In this document: positions 1 through 5,664 of the stretch, piece after piece
Layout of the letters: each line of letters begins with the position of its first letter
How positions within the stretch are numbered: position 1 is the first letter of the stretch
Notes under the pieces: generated by a model
Databases searched by the model: none
What the model was told of the DNA's origin: nothing
Seen by the model: only the letters and a program-made list of their open reading frames with translations
Translations under genes and position numbers: made by a program
Source: SVQP01 sp045594705
GTDB lineage: Bacteria; Bacillota; Clostridia; Oscillospirales; CAG-272
Direction: 5' to 3'
Assembly: GCA_045594705.1 (NCBI GenBank)
Contig: JAZNZB010000096.1
Coordinates: 1-7,031, forward strand
Length of the DNA stretch: 7,031 nt

Positions 1-111
1 ACGCTTCTGACACTGCAGGCATTCACGTCTGCGACGGATGCTGCTGCCATCGTTGACAGGTCTGGAATCCACGACCTTGCTCTCTGCATATCCACAAGCG
101 GGACAATTCAT
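1..111 (-). CDS. nrdR: Transcriptional repressor NrdR, N-terminal part (cut by window edge)
   Basis: NrdR is a zinc- and ATP/dATP-binding repressor of ribonucleotide reductase genes. Only the first 37 residues are inside the window. They form the family's zinc ribbon: C3-P-A-C6 and C31-L-Q-C34 are the four metal ligands, with the very conserved DSRP (residues 15-18) and SIRRRREC (24-31) segments between them. The rest of the zinc ribbon and the ATP-cone domain lie beyond position 1. The start is the ATG read at 111..109, with a perfect GGAGG on the minus strand (bases 122..118) six bases ahead. It has its own promoter and probable NrdR boxes upstream. The identification rests on close agreement with the family's N-terminal signature; the truncation is a window effect, not a mutation. 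Confidence 0.94.
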   Translation of the reverse strand, partial: MNCPACGYAESKVVDSRPVNDGSSIRRRRECLQCQKR

Positions 112-143
112 AATGATCCTCCGACAAATAAACTTATGCTCAT

Positions 144-172
144 ATTATAACACATCTTGTGATATTTGTAAA
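144..172 (-). promoter_or_regulatory. Sigma-A promoter of nrdR
   Basis: Read on the minus strand, the -35 box is TTTACA (172..167) and the -10 box is TATAAT (149..144), separated by exactly 17 bases. The leader to the ATG would be about 25-30 bases and includes the GGAGG. The -10 is a perfect consensus and the -35 differs by one base. Promoter calling is from sequence only. Confidence 0.85.
147..162 (-). promoter_or_regulatory. nrdR: Putative NrdR box 2 (over spacer and -10)
   Basis: This 16-mer, TCACAAGATGTGTTAT on the minus strand, fits the NrdR consensus at about 10 of 16 positions, best in its first half (CACAAGAT). It starts 32 bases from box 1, close to three helical turns, the spacing known for paired NrdR sites. 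It overlaps the -10 box, so a bound repressor would block RNA polymerase. It is weak taken alone; the spacing and place give it weight. Confidence 0.5.
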
Positions 173-178
173 GCCCTT

Positions 179-194
179 GCACAAGATATTGTGT
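179..194 (-). promoter_or_regulatory. nrdR: Putative NrdR box 1 (upstream of -35)
   Basis: The 16-mer ACACAATATCTTGTGC (minus strand) matches the published NrdR box consensus acaCwAtATaTwGtgT at 14 of 16 positions by my reading. It lies just upstream of the nrdR -35 box. NrdR boxes normally come in pairs on one face of the helix; see the second site 32 bases downstream. Confidence 0.7.
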
Positions 195-195
195 C

Positions 196-230
196 AAATG
201 TTGCAAAAAAAGCGTATATTTTCAACATTT
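196..230. repeat. Inverted repeat upstream of nrdR promoter
   Basis: The arms AAATGTTG (196-203) and CAACATTT (223-230) are perfect complements. After one mismatch (204/222), three further A-T pairs (205-207 with 219-221) can form, leaving an 11-base AT-rich centre. It sits just upstream of NrdR box 1. It could be an operator for another factor or an RNA hairpin; nothing shows which. Confidence 0.5.
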
Positions 231-326
231 TGCGGTCATATAGCGGTAATTTCCTGTTTTTCCGACAGTTTTCTGTGGCGTTTTTTCAAAGAATACGGTA
301 TAATCAAGCACAGATGGACAAATCTT

Positions 327-391
327 GCGAGCGAAAGCGCGCCGAAAGATGCGAAAATGCATCGCTGGCGGGCAATTCGGCTCGATTCCCG
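327..391 (-). other. Hairpin-rich segment after the P-loop gene's stop codon
   Basis: Three small stem-loops follow one another downstream of the minus-strand stop at 399..397. The first pairs 369-372 with 388-391 and 374-376 with 385-387, around an 8-base loop with base 373 bulged. The second is GATGC (348-352) with GCATC (359-363). The third pairs 327-332 with 337-342 around a 4-base loop, with one A/G mismatch. None has a real T-run behind it (only TTTC after the second), so this is a poor intrinsic terminator. It may be a 3' UTR structure protecting the message or a weak stop signal. Confidence 0.35.
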
Positions 392-396
392 TTCGG

Positions 397-1101
397 CTAC
401 TTATATAGTTCCTTTACCACAGTATCCACCGCCGTCGTGCTCATATTGCACGAGAGCACGTAAGCGGGTACGTTTTTGACCGTGTGATGCAACAGCTCTG
501 CAAATCTGTCCGCCATCTCGGGAACAGCGGGCGGCAGGATCTGCTCGCTGATCTTATGGGTGAAGGTTTCCTGATCGATGGCCTCGATGGAATTGGTCTT
601 GGCCTGCTCCAAAAACACAACTGCGTCAAGGCGCGCCGAGGCATTGGTCTGCCAGCCCTCCTTGCCGCACCAGGGTGTACCGTAGGCGATCAGCTGCCCG
701 TTTCTCAGCGCAAGCAAGGGCTTATCCCCATTGATCACGGTCACATCCTTGCCAAATTTATCTTTCCAAAGGCCTACGTGCGTGCTCTTGCCCGTGCCTC
801 TTGTACCCGAAAACGCAATGCACTTACCGCCATAGGTAATGACCGCGGAATGGAACAGGTACGCGTCAAACTCGGCCATTTTGCGGCAGAGTGCACGGTT
901 GATCAGATAACTTTCCGCCATGGGCGCGGTCAGATTCCAGGTAGCACCCGAGAGCATTCTGTGCACCTCGTCACTCGAGATCTGTACGCGAAAGGCGGGG
1001 ATGCAATCCCCTTTTACGATATAGTCACGGCAAACGTCCTCGACAAAGCCGTAGCGGTTGTCTATTTCGACGCAAACGTCTGCTACTTTGATGCGAAACA
1101 T
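397..1101 (-). CDS. HprK/PEP-carboxykinase-like P-loop protein, function unknown
   Basis: This 234-residue protein has the nucleotide-binding core of the HPr kinase/PEP carboxykinase superfamily. A conserved FHSAV segment (residues 83-87) precedes a strong Walker A loop, G99-T-R-G-T-G-K105-S-T. A Walker-B-like VINGDKP (122-128, D126) and a TPWCGKEG segment (142-149) follow. Such proteins occur as stand-alone HprK-like kinases, some near PqqD-type or peptide-modifying genes, but no such partner is visible here and the substrate is unknown. It is shorter than true HprK (about 310 residues) and has no obvious HprK N-terminal domain. I chose the ATG at 1101 because a perfect GGAGG (1111..1107) lies five bases ahead; the ATG four codons upstream (1113) overlaps that site. 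It follows the membrane protein gene after 77 bases containing a terminator. Confidence 0.72.
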   Translation of the reverse strand: MFRIKVADVCVEIDNRYGFVEDVCRDYIVKGDCIPAFRVQISSDEVHRMLSGATWNLTAPMAESYLINRALCRKMAEFDAYLFHSAVITYGGKCIAFSGTRGTGKSTHVGLWKDKFGKDVTVINGDKPLLALRNGQLIAYGTPWCGKEGWQTNASARLDAVVFLEQAKTNSIEAIDQETFTHKISEQILPPAVPEMADRFAELLHHTVKNVPAYVLSCNMSTTAVDTVVKELYK

Positions 1102-1114
1102 ACTAACCTCCATA

Positions 1115-1127
1115 CCGCCCGTGGCGG
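1115..1127 (-). other. Small dyad next to the ribosome binding site of the P-loop gene
   Basis: CCGCC and GGCGG form a five-pair GC stem with a three-base loop, ending three bases before the GGAGG of the downstream gene. It could act as an RNA structure that affects translation start or protects a processed 5' end. It is short and may be incidental. Confidence 0.35.
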
Positions 1128-1141
1128 CTCAAACAGTTTTG

Positions 1142-1172
1142 AAAAAAGCAAGGGGCGAGATCTCTCGCCCCT
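1142..1172 (-). terminator. Intrinsic terminator of the two-helix membrane protein gene
   Basis: AGGGGCGAGA (1151-1160) and TCTCGCCCCT (1163-1172) are perfect 10-base complements around a TC centre. On the minus strand the stem is followed by TGC and then six T's (1147..1142). It starts six bases after the minus-strand stop codon at 1181..1179. It is a textbook rho-independent terminator for transcription leaving the membrane protein gene, and it would limit read-through into the P-loop gene. Confidence 0.9.
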
Positions 1173-1178
1173 ATTGCG

Positions 1179-1856
1179 TCACTCCATGTACATGCTGTCG
1201 ATATGAGCCTGTACGTATTTGACCATTTGCTTTTGCATGTAGGCGCGATTGTCCATAAAGAAATGGCTGATTTTGTCAATATTCTCCGCGTGATGCTCAC
1301 GAAGGAACACCAGCGTTGCTCCCAGCTGTGCGTCGCCGTTTTCGGTCAGCGCGTCGCAGATCGAGGAAATGATTGCAACGTCTGCTCCGGAGAACAGCTT
1401 CCAGTATTCGGGGCGGTTATGCTCGGTCAGATCGTAGATCATCTTATACGCCATCAACGGACGGTAGACGTTGTTCTTGCCGAAGCGTTCGTCGTCGCTG
1501 CCAACGATATTGGCACTCCAGACCTGACGCTCGTTGTTGGCAATTTTTCTCATGAAATATGTCATGCGCTTATTGACGATCTCAAAGGTCAGCTCACTCG
1601 GCTTAATGTTCTTGCCAAGGTTTTTATCGTACAGGAAGAAATGACGGGTAACGGTTGCGGAAATGACGGCCAGATACATGACCAGTCCGCCAAGCACCAC
1701 GGTCAGAATCGCAGCGATCAGCAAAAGCACGTTGATCAGCATGATGTTTTCGCTCCAACCGGTAAAGGCTATGACAGCGATGACGACTGCGATCAGCAAG
1801 CAAACGACTCCCGTGACCAGCAGAATGGTCGACAAATGTTTCTTCAGATTTTCCAT
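1179..1856 (-). CDS. Two-helix membrane protein of unknown function
   Basis: I do not recognise this 225-residue protein. After a short basic N-terminus (ENLKKH) it has two long hydrophobic segments, about residues 9-33 and 38-66. A hydrophilic domain of about 155 residues follows, rich in charged and aromatic residues and probably mostly helical. No catalytic or binding motif stands out. With a short loop between the helices, a hairpin topology with both ends in the cytoplasm is plausible. The reading frame is open up to 2000, but the start is taken at 1856 because AGAGG (1869..1865) lies eight bases ahead and a strong promoter lies between 1932 and 1960, inside the longer frame. It has its own promoter and terminator, so it is probably a single-gene unit. 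Confidence 0.7.
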   Translation of the reverse strand: MENLKKHLSTILLVTGVVCLLIAVVIAVIAFTGWSENIMLINVLLLIAAILTVVLGGLVMYLAVISATVTRHFFLYDKNLGKNIKPSELTFEIVNKRMTYFMRKIANNERQVWSANIVGSDDERFGKNNVYRPLMAYKMIYDLTEHNRPEYWKLFSGADVAIISSICDALTENGDAQLGATLVFLREHHAENIDKISHFFMDNRAYMQKQMVKYVQAHIDSMYME

Positions 1857-1931
1857 TTTGACTTCCTCTTTTCCTGGGGTGATATCTCTATGTTTTGTGC
1901 ATAAATATGCTATATATAACAACACATCATG

Positions 1932-1960
1932 ATTATAACACAAAATATGCTCTTTTGCAA
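1932..1960 (-). promoter_or_regulatory. Sigma-A promoter of the two-helix membrane protein gene
   Basis: On the minus strand the -35 box is TTGCAA (1960..1955), the spacer is 17 bases and the -10 box is a perfect TATAAT (1937..1932), preceded by TGT, an extended -10. The leader to the ATG at 1856 is about 70 bases. This promoter rules out the longer 2000-start frame as the main product. Confidence 0.85.
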
Positions 1961-1963
1961 GAG
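1950..1963. promoter_or_regulatory. Possible operator over the -35 box, CTCTT-TTGC-AAGAG dyad
   Basis: The -35 box of the membrane protein gene lies inside a five-base inverted repeat with a four-base centre. The stretch 1954-1962 reads TTTGCAAGA, the same nine bases that occur twice as an inverted pair around the -35 box of the divergent aconitase operon. Position and recurrence suggest binding by one regulator at both promoters; no regulator is identified. Confidence 0.45.
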
Positions 1964-1996
1964 ATTTTTCAAAATTTTCGCATATTGTTTGATACG

Positions 1997-2398
1997 TCAA
2001 GATCCGCGCTCTCTTGCTAACAAAAAAACGTAATAAGCCGCGCTGCCACCCTCCGATTCCGGCTTGATCACGACAAGACCTGGCGAGATCAGAATGACCG
2101 GCATATACGCATTTTGCAAAAGCTCCCTTGCCTTTTGCATGGGCATGGTTGTGCCGTCACCTGCACCGTCCGTGATCAGATAACAGGATTCCTTTTCGGA
2201 TACCGCGCCCAAAAGACGGGCAAGCTCGTTTGCAGTCACGGTTTGATAGCCAACCTGCAGAATCTTTACGCAATCATGTGCAAAACGCGACATCGCCTTT
2301 GAGCGGCGTTTTTTTGATTGCAGCTCGAACTCTAAGCGCTCCCTGTATTCCTTTTTGATGCATTCGCGCACGAAGCATGATTCTGTGCCTAAGTCCAT
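1997..2398 (-). CDS. Hypothetical protein of 133 residues
   Basis: I do not recognise this protein. Residues 8-50 are highly charged and probably helical, with a basic stretch (SKKRRSK, 28-34). A segment at 51-66 (TVTANELARLLGAV) has the look of a helix-turn-helix or winged-helix fragment but is not convincing. The C-terminal part has likely strands, e.g. PVILISPGLVVIKPE (100-114). There is no signal peptide or membrane segment. The ATG at 2398 is supported by GAGGGG eight bases ahead and a perfect promoter further up; an internal Met at residue 36 is less likely. It is divergently transcribed from the aconitase operon, 169 bases apart, so it may share regulation with that operon. The next gene downstream has its own promoter 140 bases further on. 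Confidence 0.7.
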   Translation of the reverse strand: MDLGTESCFVRECIKKEYRERLEFELQSKKRRSKAMSRFAHDCVKILQVGYQTVTANELARLLGAVSEKESCYLITDGAGDGTTMPMQKARELLQNAYMPVILISPGLVVIKPESEGGSAAYYVFLLARERGS

Positions 2399-2425
2399 TC
2401 CGCTTTCCCCTCTTCCGTTTTTTTC

Positions 2426-2454
2426 ATTATAGCACGAATCGAAAATACTGTCAA
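2426..2454 (-). promoter_or_regulatory. Full-consensus sigma-A promoter of the 133-residue hypothetical gene
   Basis: On the minus strand, TTGACA (2454..2449), 17 bases, then TATAAT (2431..2426). Both hexamers match the consensus at every position, so a high basal rate is expected unless repressed. The leader is about 20-27 bases and carries the GAGGGG ribosome site. Confidence 0.88.
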
Positions 2455-2490
2455 CGACGCTTCAAAAAAATCGTGCGGACGGGGCGTGAA

Positions 2491-2521
2491 TTTGCAAGAT
2501 GCTATTGACCTTTCTTGCAAA
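2491..2521. promoter_or_regulatory. Inverted repeat TTTGCAAGA-N13-TCTTGCAAA, probable operator of the aconitase operon
   Basis: The arms at 2491-2499 and 2513-2521 are perfect nine-base complements with centres 22 bases apart, about two helical turns. They straddle the -35 box (2505-2510), a typical place for a repressor or a metabolite-sensing regulator. The same nine-mer occurs at the -35 box of the membrane protein gene (1954-1962). Confidence 0.55.
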
Positions 2522-2533
2522 ACGTGATATAAT
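2505..2533 (+). promoter_or_regulatory. Sigma-A promoter of the aconitase-isomerase-icd operon
   Basis: TTGACC (2505-2510), a 17-base spacer and TATAAT (2528-2533). Transcription should start near 2540, giving a leader of about 28 bases with GGAGG at 2556-2560. The two divergent -35 boxes are 50 bases apart. Confidence 0.87.
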
Positions 2534-2567
2534 AATCGTAATTCATTTTTATCACGGAGGCCCTTTT

Positions 2568-4817
2568 ATGAATGCAGTGACACTGTACGATTCCGGTGTG
2601 TTTTTGTGCAACGGTGCACCCTGCCCCGGAAGCTGCGATCGCGACAAGGATACGTCCCGCCAAAAGACCATTGCGGCCAAGATCCTTGCTTCTCATAATA
2701 CAAGCAACGACCAAGAGTCGTTAAAGCTTCGCTTTGACGCCTTGATTTCTCACGATATTACCTACGTTGGCATCATCCAGACGGCGCGCGCCTCGGGACT
2801 TGAAAAGTTCCCCGTGCCCTACGCACTGACCAACTGCCACAATTCCCTTTGCGCGGTGGGCGGTACCATCAACGAGGACGACCACGTATTCGGCCTCTCG
2901 GCTGCCAAAAAATACGGCGGTATTTACGTGCCCGCCAACCAGTCGGTCATCCACTCTTATGCAAGAGAGCAGCTCGCTTTATGCGGTGGCATGATCCTTG
3001 GCTCGGATTCTCACACCCGTTACGGTGCTCTCGGCACCATGGCTGTGGGTGAGGGCGGCCCCGAGCTTGTCAAGCAGCTGCTTTGCAACACCTACGACAT
3101 TCCTGTGCCCGAGGTGGTGCTGGTATATCTGACCGGTGCGCCCCGTCGCGGCATCGGCCCGCACGACGTAGCCCTTGCCCTTGTGGGCGCGGCATTCCCC
3201 GGTGGCTTTGTCAAGAACAGAATTCTGGAATTCGTCGGCCCGGGCGTGGCAAATCTTTCCATGGATTTCCGTAATGGCATTGACGTCATGACCACCGAGA
3301 CCACTTGTCTTTCTTCCATCTGGGTCACCGACGATTGCACCAAAGCCTTCTACGAGACGCACAACAGAGGCGAATACTTCAAGGAGCTTTCTCCCGAGGA
3401 CGGCGCGTACTACGACCGCATGATCCGGATCGACCTTGACAAGATCGAATCCATGATCGCGCTGCCCTTCCATCCCTCCAACGTATATACCATTCACGAG
3501 TTCAACGCGCGTGCCGGCGAGCTGCTCGCAGGCGTTGAGGCTGAGGCAAAGCAGCTGTTCCCGGGTGCGCCCCTGGCACTGACGAGCAAGGTGGACGAGC
3601 ATGGCGTGCATGCCGATCAGGGCGTGATCGCAGGCTGCGCGGGCGGTATGTATGAATCCATTTGCGAGGCGGATGCCATTCTGAAAACGGGTGACGTAGG
3701 CGACGGCGCATTCTCGCTTTCGGTCTACCCCACCAGCATTCCCGTTTCCCTGGAGCTGACCAGACAGGGCGTCAGCGCGTCCTTGCTTGCGCAGGGTGCG
3801 GTCATCAAGCCCTCGTTCTGCGGCCCTTGCTTCGGTGCAGGTGACGTGCCTGCCAACAATGGTCTATCCCTGCGCCATACCACGCGCAACTTCCCCAACC
3901 GCGAGGGCTCCAAGCCCGGCGAGGGACAGATCTCCTGTGTCGCCCTTATGGACGCGCGCTCAATCGCGGCAACCGCGGCAAACGGCGGCGTGATCACGGC
4001 GGCAACCGATATCGACTACGATTTCACCCCTGCAGCCTACACCTTCGATGCCTCTCCCTACGAAAAGCGCGTTTATAACGGCTACGGAAACCCGCAGCCC
4101 CAGACCGCGCTGGTCATGGGTCCCAATATCACCGACTGGCCGGCACAGTACGCGCTGGCAGACAATCTGCTTGTTGAGCTGGCGGCGGTCATTCGTGACC
4201 CCGTCACCACCACCGACGAGCTGATCCCCTCGGGCGAGACCTCGTCCTACAGATCCAATCCCCTGCGCCTTGCCGAGTTTGCGCTCTCCCGCCGCTGCCC
4301 CGAGTACGTCGGACGCTCCAAGGCGGTTGCCGCGCAGGAAAAGGATCGAAGAAATGGGAACATTTCCGAAAAGCTCTGCCGTGCTCTTTCTGCCGTGGGC
4401 GATGCAAACGCTCTGGCACAAAACACGCAGTTTGGCTCTTGCCTGTTTGCCAACAAGCCGGGTGACGGCTCGGCACGTGAGCAGGCGGCATCCTGTCAGA
4501 AGGTGCTGGGCGGCTTTGCCAACATCTGCTACGAATTTGCCACCAAGCGTTATCGCTCCAACTGCATCAACTGGGGCATTCTTCCCTTCACACTGGACAA
4601 AGACACCGAATTCCCCTACACCGAGGGCGATTTCGTGTTCGTGCCCGACATCCGTGCAAAGCTTGCGCAAGGCTGCGAGCAATTTGACGCTACGGTCATT
4701 TGCACCGATGGCTCGACGCACGCTCTGACGCTTTACGTCAAGGGTCTGACCGATACCGAAAAGCAGATCATTCTGGACGGCTGCCTGATGAACTATTACG
4801 CAAACGGAAACAAATAA
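2568..4817 (+). CDS. Aconitase-superfamily hydratase (YbhJ-like), probable aconitate hydratase
   Basis: This 749-residue protein should isomerise citrate to isocitrate via cis-aconitate in the cytoplasm using a [4Fe-4S] cluster. Cluster ligands are visible: C356 (in AGCAGG), C418 and C421 (in FCGPCFGAG), spaced almost as in classical aconitase. Other active-site parts are SDSH at 146-149, R440 and R445 in RNFPNR (like R447/R452 of mitochondrial aconitase), and S635/R637 in DGSAREQ of the C-terminal swivel domain. Overall it is closest to the E. coli YbhJ type, whose reaction is not well proven, rather than AcnA or AcnB. The neighbouring isocitrate dehydrogenase supports the aconitase role. 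The start is the ATG with GGAGG seven bases ahead; the frame extends up to 2499 but that part overlaps the promoter. First gene of the operon; the next ATG follows one base after its stop. Confidence 0.88.
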   Translation: MNAVTLYDSGVFLCNGAPCPGSCDRDKDTSRQKTIAAKILASHNTSNDQESLKLRFDALISHDITYVGIIQTARASGLEKFPVPYALTNCHNSLCAVGGTINEDDHVFGLSAAKKYGGIYVPANQSVIHSYAREQLALCGGMILGSDSHTRYGALGTMAVGEGGPELVKQLLCNTYDIPVPEVVLVYLTGAPRRGIGPHDVALALVGAAFPGGFVKNRILEFVGPGVANLSMDFRNGIDVMTTETTCLSSIWVTDDCTKAFYETHNRGEYFKELSPEDGAYYDRMIRIDLDKIESMIALPFHPSNVYTIHEFNARAGELLAGVEAEAKQLFPGAPLALTSKVDEHGVHADQGVIAGCAGGMYESICEADAILKTGDVGDGAFSLSVYPTSIPVSLELTRQGVSASLLAQGAVIKPSFCGPCFGAGDVPANNGLSLRHTTRNFPNREGSKPGEGQISCVALMDARSIAATAANGGVITAATDIDYDFTPAAYTFDASPYEKRVYNGYGNPQPQTALVMGPNITDWPAQYALADNLLVELAAVIRDPVTTTDELIPSGETSSYRSNPLRLAEFALSRRCPEYVGRSKAVAAQEKDRRNGNISEKLCRALSAVGDANALAQNTQFGSCLFANKPGDGSAREQAASCQKVLGGFANICYEFATKRYRSNCINWGILPFTLDKDTEFPYTEGDFVFVPDIRAKLAQGCEQFDATVICTDGSTHALTLYVKGLTDTEKQIILDGCLMNYYANGNK

Positions 4818-4818
4818 G

Positions 4819-5649
4819 ATGTTTACGGGAGAGTATCAATACGCGATCAATGCCATGGGCGGTGCGCATCTGCCGCCCGACGAGCACGCAGCGCTGCTTG
4901 CCGAGATTGGTTGGAACGGCTTTTTCACCGGCTGGAACGCGGAAAAGACCCCGCTTTGGCGTAAAGCGGCTGACAAGTACGGCCTTCTCTACACCTCGAT
5001 CCACGCACCCTTTACCGGCGTGGCTGCCATGTGGCAGGGCGGCGAGGCGGCAGAAAAGGAGACCAATACGTATCTTGCTTGCCTTGAGGACTGCGCCAAG
5101 CACAACATCCCCGTGATGGTGCTGCATCCCTTTATCGGCTTTGAGGATCACGACCCGACCGAGGCGGGTATTGAGCACTTTGCAAAAGTGGTTAACCGCG
5201 CCGACGCGCTTGGCGTGCGACTGGGCTTTGAAAACGTGGAGGGCGAGGAATATCTCGCCGCGATCTTCAAGGCGTTTGCGGGACACCCCTCGCTCGGCTT
5301 CTGCTTTGACGCAGGACATGAGCTTTGCTACAACCGCGGTAAGGATATGCTGGCCGTGTACGGCCACGCGCTTTGCCACACGCACCTCAACGACAACGTG
5401 GGTGTGACCGGTCAGGACATTTTCTGGACAGACGACCTGCACCTTTTAATGGGTGACGGCATTGCCGACTGGGAGGGCGTGATGCGTCGCATCCGCGCCA
5501 CCGGCTTTGACGGTCCCCTGACCTGCGAGCTGACGCTTGCAAACAAACCGGATAAGCATACGCATGACGGCTACGCTGCCATGCCGATCAAAGATTTTTA
5601 CACCCTTGCGCTCTCTCGCATGCAAGCGATTGGCAAAATGGGATTATGA
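4819..5649 (+). CDS. Sugar phosphate isomerase/epimerase-like TIM-barrel protein
   Basis: A 276-residue member of the xylose-isomerase-like TIM-barrel (AP endonuclease 2) superfamily, of usual length. Segments typical of the fold appear in order: SIHAPF (60-65), LHPF (102-105), GFENVEG (136-142), FCFDAGHE (161-168), HTHLNDN (187-193), GDGIADW (212-218) and LTCEL (234-238). By analogy with family members such as IolE, IolI and tagatose epimerases, E138, D164, H189 and E237 are probable divalent-metal ligands, with H62, H103 and H167 also near the site. The substrate cannot be read from the sequence. The start codon lies one base after the hydratase stop, with only a weak GGAAA eight bases ahead, so translation is probably coupled. 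Its place between aconitase and isocitrate dehydrogenase is unexplained by known citrate chemistry. Confidence 0.86.
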   Translation: MFTGEYQYAINAMGGAHLPPDEHAALLAEIGWNGFFTGWNAEKTPLWRKAADKYGLLYTSIHAPFTGVAAMWQGGEAAEKETNTYLACLEDCAKHNIPVMVLHPFIGFEDHDPTEAGIEHFAKVVNRADALGVRLGFENVEGEEYLAAIFKAFAGHPSLGFCFDAGHELCYNRGKDMLAVYGHALCHTHLNDNVGVTGQDIFWTDDLHLLMGDGIADWEGVMRRIRATGFDGPLTCELTLANKPDKHTHDGYAAMPIKDFYTLALSRMQAIGKMGL

Positions 5650-5664
5650 TATGGAGGTAACACC

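Noticed and set aside
262..286. Weak plus-strand hairpin followed by six T's
   Set aside because: The stem is four pairs plus two beyond a bulge, and there is no plus-strand gene for it to terminate.
299..304. Perfect TATAAT on the plus strand, possible small RNA promoter
   Set aside because: No -35 box at 16-18 bases upstream, no TG extension, and no supported gene follows; AT-rich DNA gives such hexamers by chance.
376..400. tRNA T-loop-like stretch (CTCGATTCCCG)
   Set aside because: No five-pair T-stem, acceptor stem or anticodon arm can be formed around it; it overlaps the end of a protein gene.
38..479. Plus-strand open frames across the nrdR upstream region
   Set aside because: They run antisense through the nrdR start, its promoter and the end of the P-loop gene, have no ribosome site, and their translations have no coherent domain.
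1274..1279. TTGACA on the minus strand inside the membrane protein gene as a promoter for the P-loop gene
   Set aside because: The best -10 at a fair spacing is only TATGGA, and any transcript would still meet the terminator at 1142-1172.
1962..1985. CodY-like AT-rich stretch near the membrane protein promoter
   Set aside because: Only a loose match to the CodY consensus in very AT-rich DNA; not distinguishable from chance.
1857..2000. 48-codon N-terminal extension of the two-helix membrane protein
   Set aside because: The extension contains the gene's promoter and would overlap the previous gene's stop; a good ribosome site marks the start at 1856.
2499..2567. 23-codon N-terminal extension of the hydratase
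   Set aside because: It overlaps the -35 and -10 boxes of the operon promoter; GGAGG supports the ATG at 2568.
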